A stretch of 64,000 nucleotides of DNA. Origin: Chitinophagaceae bacterium (GTDB lineage Bacteria; Bacteroidota; Bacteroidia; Chitinophagales; Chitinophagaceae). Location of the stretch: assembly GCA_016710165.1 (NCBI GenBank), contig JADJLJ010000001.1, forward strand, positions 372,001-436,000, in the 5' to 3' direction. Of the stretch, positions 62,818 through 64,000 are shown one piece after another (the stretch's first letter is position 1; each line of letters opens with the position of its first letter). Both the position numbers and the translations under genes were made by a program. The notes under the pieces were generated by a model. It was not told the DNA's origin. It saw only the letters and a list, made by a program, of their open reading frames with translations, and searched no databases.

Positions 62818-64000
62818 ATGATAAAAAAGGTATTCAGTGTTTTAGCGTTGAGCATTTCGATCGGTTCCCTGCAGGCACAGGACGACCTGATCAAACAATC
62901 AAAGTACGATCCGCATGCACTTTTCTCCCCACTGTTCTATCCAAACGGCACAAGCATTACAAGGGCAGCAACCGGTGAACCCAATGTGGGTTACTGGCAG
63001 AATAAGGCCGATTACCAGATCAGCGTATCCCTGAATGACGAGACCAACCAGGTTTCCGGAACGGTCACTATTACCTATAAAAACAACAGCCCGCATGCAT
63101 TGCCCTTTTTGTGGCTGCAACTCGACCAGAACCTTTTCAATAAAGAAAGCAGGGGACAGGCCCGCATGCCCCTCAACAGCCGCAGCCGCTACGGCGACAG
63201 TAAAAGCGATTTCAATGGTGGTTATAAGATCCGTTCAGTTAAACTGCTCAATGAAAATGCGGATGCCAACTATGTCATCACCGATACCCGTATGCAGGTA
63301 CGCCTGCCCAAAGCCATGAAGGCGGGAGGTGATATTACCAGGATAAAAATTGAATACTCTTTTATCTTACCGGAGTACGGTGCCGACCGTTGCGGTATAT
63401 TAAAGACAAAGAATGGAAATATTTTTGCCGTGGCTCAGTGGTTCCCCCGCCTGTGTGTGTTTGATGATGTGCAGGGCTGGAACACCGATCCATACCTTGG
63501 CCCCAGTGAGTTTTATTGTGAGTATGGCGACTTTGATGTGACCATCACGGCTCCTGCAACACATATTGTTGTTTGCAGCGGCGAATTGCTGAACGAAGCA
63601 GAGGTACTGACACCAACACAATTCAGCCGCATGGCGCAGGCAAAGAAAAGCGATAAGACCGTGATCATCCGCTCTGCAGAAGAAGTGACTGAAGCGTCTT
63701 CCAGGCCAACGAGATCAAAAACACTCAGCTGGCATTATAAGATAACCAATGCACGGGATGTGGCCTGGGCCAGCAGCAAGAGTTTTATCTGGGATGCAGC
63801 AAAGATGAACTTACCAAGCGGCAAAACCTCATTGGCCATGAGTGTATACCCGGTTGAGAGTGATGGAGCCAAAGGCTGGGGAAGGTCAACCGAATATACC
63901 AAGGGCAGCATTGAGAATTACAGCAAGCGCTGGTTCGAATATCCCTATCCCTGTGCCGTGAATGTAGCCAGCAATATCGGCGGTATGGAATACCCCGGTA
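62818..64000 (+). CDS. M1-family metallopeptidase, second copy (3' end outside window)
   Basis: The frame opens at ATG 62818 and runs past the window end; 394 residues are visible. Signal peptide MIKKVFSVLALSISIGSLQAQ. The beta-saddle N-terminal domain (YQISVSLNDETNQVSGTVTI, FLWLQLDQNLF, EYGADRCGILKT) ends in SNIGGMEYPG, the exopeptidase motif; HExxH should follow outside the window. It has the same family as 44518-46222, and no frame break is seen in this part. Confidence 0.9.
   Translation, partial: MIKKVFSVLALSISIGSLQAQDDLIKQSKYDPHALFSPLFYPNGTSITRAATGEPNVGYWQNKADYQISVSLNDETNQVSGTVTITYKNNSPHALPFLWLQLDQNLFNKESRGQARMPLNSRSRYGDSKSDFNGGYKIRSVKLLNENADANYVITDTRMQVRLPKAMKAGGDITRIKIEYSFILPEYGADRCGILKTKNGNIFAVAQWFPRLCVFDDVQGWNTDPYLGPSEFYCEYGDFDVTITAPATHIVVCSGELLNEAEVLTPTQFSRMAQAKKSDKTVIIRSAEEVTEASSRPTRSKTLSWHYKITNARDVAWASSKSFIWDAAKMNLPSGKTSLAMSVYPVESDGAKGWGRSTEYTKGSIENYSKRWFEYPYPCAVNVASNIGGMEYPG

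Overview
The window looks like a chromosomal stretch from a Bacteroidota bacterium, most likely Chitinophagaceae or a close relative. Evidence seen in the sequence: a short 285-residue primary sigma factor opening MRQLKI, -7 boxes of the TAnnTTTG type in front of many genes, many lipoproteins and secreted proteins, and families typical of the phylum (DUF5916, DUF6515, DUF3276/PUR, DUF4249, DUF6370). The taxonomic call is inference; no 16S gene is present.

Layout. 1-3031: a WD40-repeat protein whose reading frame breaks just before a caspase-like (C14) domain. 3.1-7.1 kb: a lipid kinase, PhnA-type zinc-ribbon protein, Gre-like factor, AraC regulator and an HExxH metalloprotein. 7.1-20.5 kb: exported proteins (DUF6515, a lipoprotein with a CarboxypepD_reg-like domain, a TPR protein, a double retropepsin-like protease coupled to a four-domain glycogen-binding-like protein, DUF5916) and a four-gene run of small proteins. 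20.6-25 kb: membrane protein, dienelactone hydrolase, exported threonine-aldolase-like enzyme, DUF6370 and MscS. 25-36 kb: M14 peptidase, TPR proteins, an exported Ppx/GppA-like protein, MqnE (menaquinone by the futalosine route) and a TonB-C protein. 36-46 kb: nucleoside-permease-like MFS gene, thioredoxin, dnaE, NlpC/P60 protein, flippase and M1 peptidase. 46-56 kb: peptide-binding lipoprotein, diheme cytochrome, MsrA, PPC-domain protein, MutS2-like protein, tRNA-Ser(UGA), ABC exporter, PUR protein. 55-64 kb: Pgi, lipoprotein, threonine aldolase, RpoD, DUF4249, TrxB, FolB and a second M1 peptidase cut by the window end.

Most genes are housekeeping or envelope genes without large operons. 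I see no phage, integrase, IS transposase, CRISPR array or classical defence island. Thiol redox functions (TrxA, TrxB, MsrA) are present but scattered.

Two features dominate. First, at least a dozen genes are broken by one- or two-base indels, nearly all deletions, many in short homopolymers; restoring one base restores family-like sequence. This looks more like uncorrected sequencing or assembly error than natural decay, so several 'split' genes should be read as one. Second, short repeat families (7-bp GATCCCR tandem, AATTAAGAATG-type, CTGAGC..GTCGAAG-type, TCCCGAyAGCTATCGGGA palindromes and MITE-like inverted repeats) lie between genes and also run into the signal-peptide or linker parts of coding sequences.
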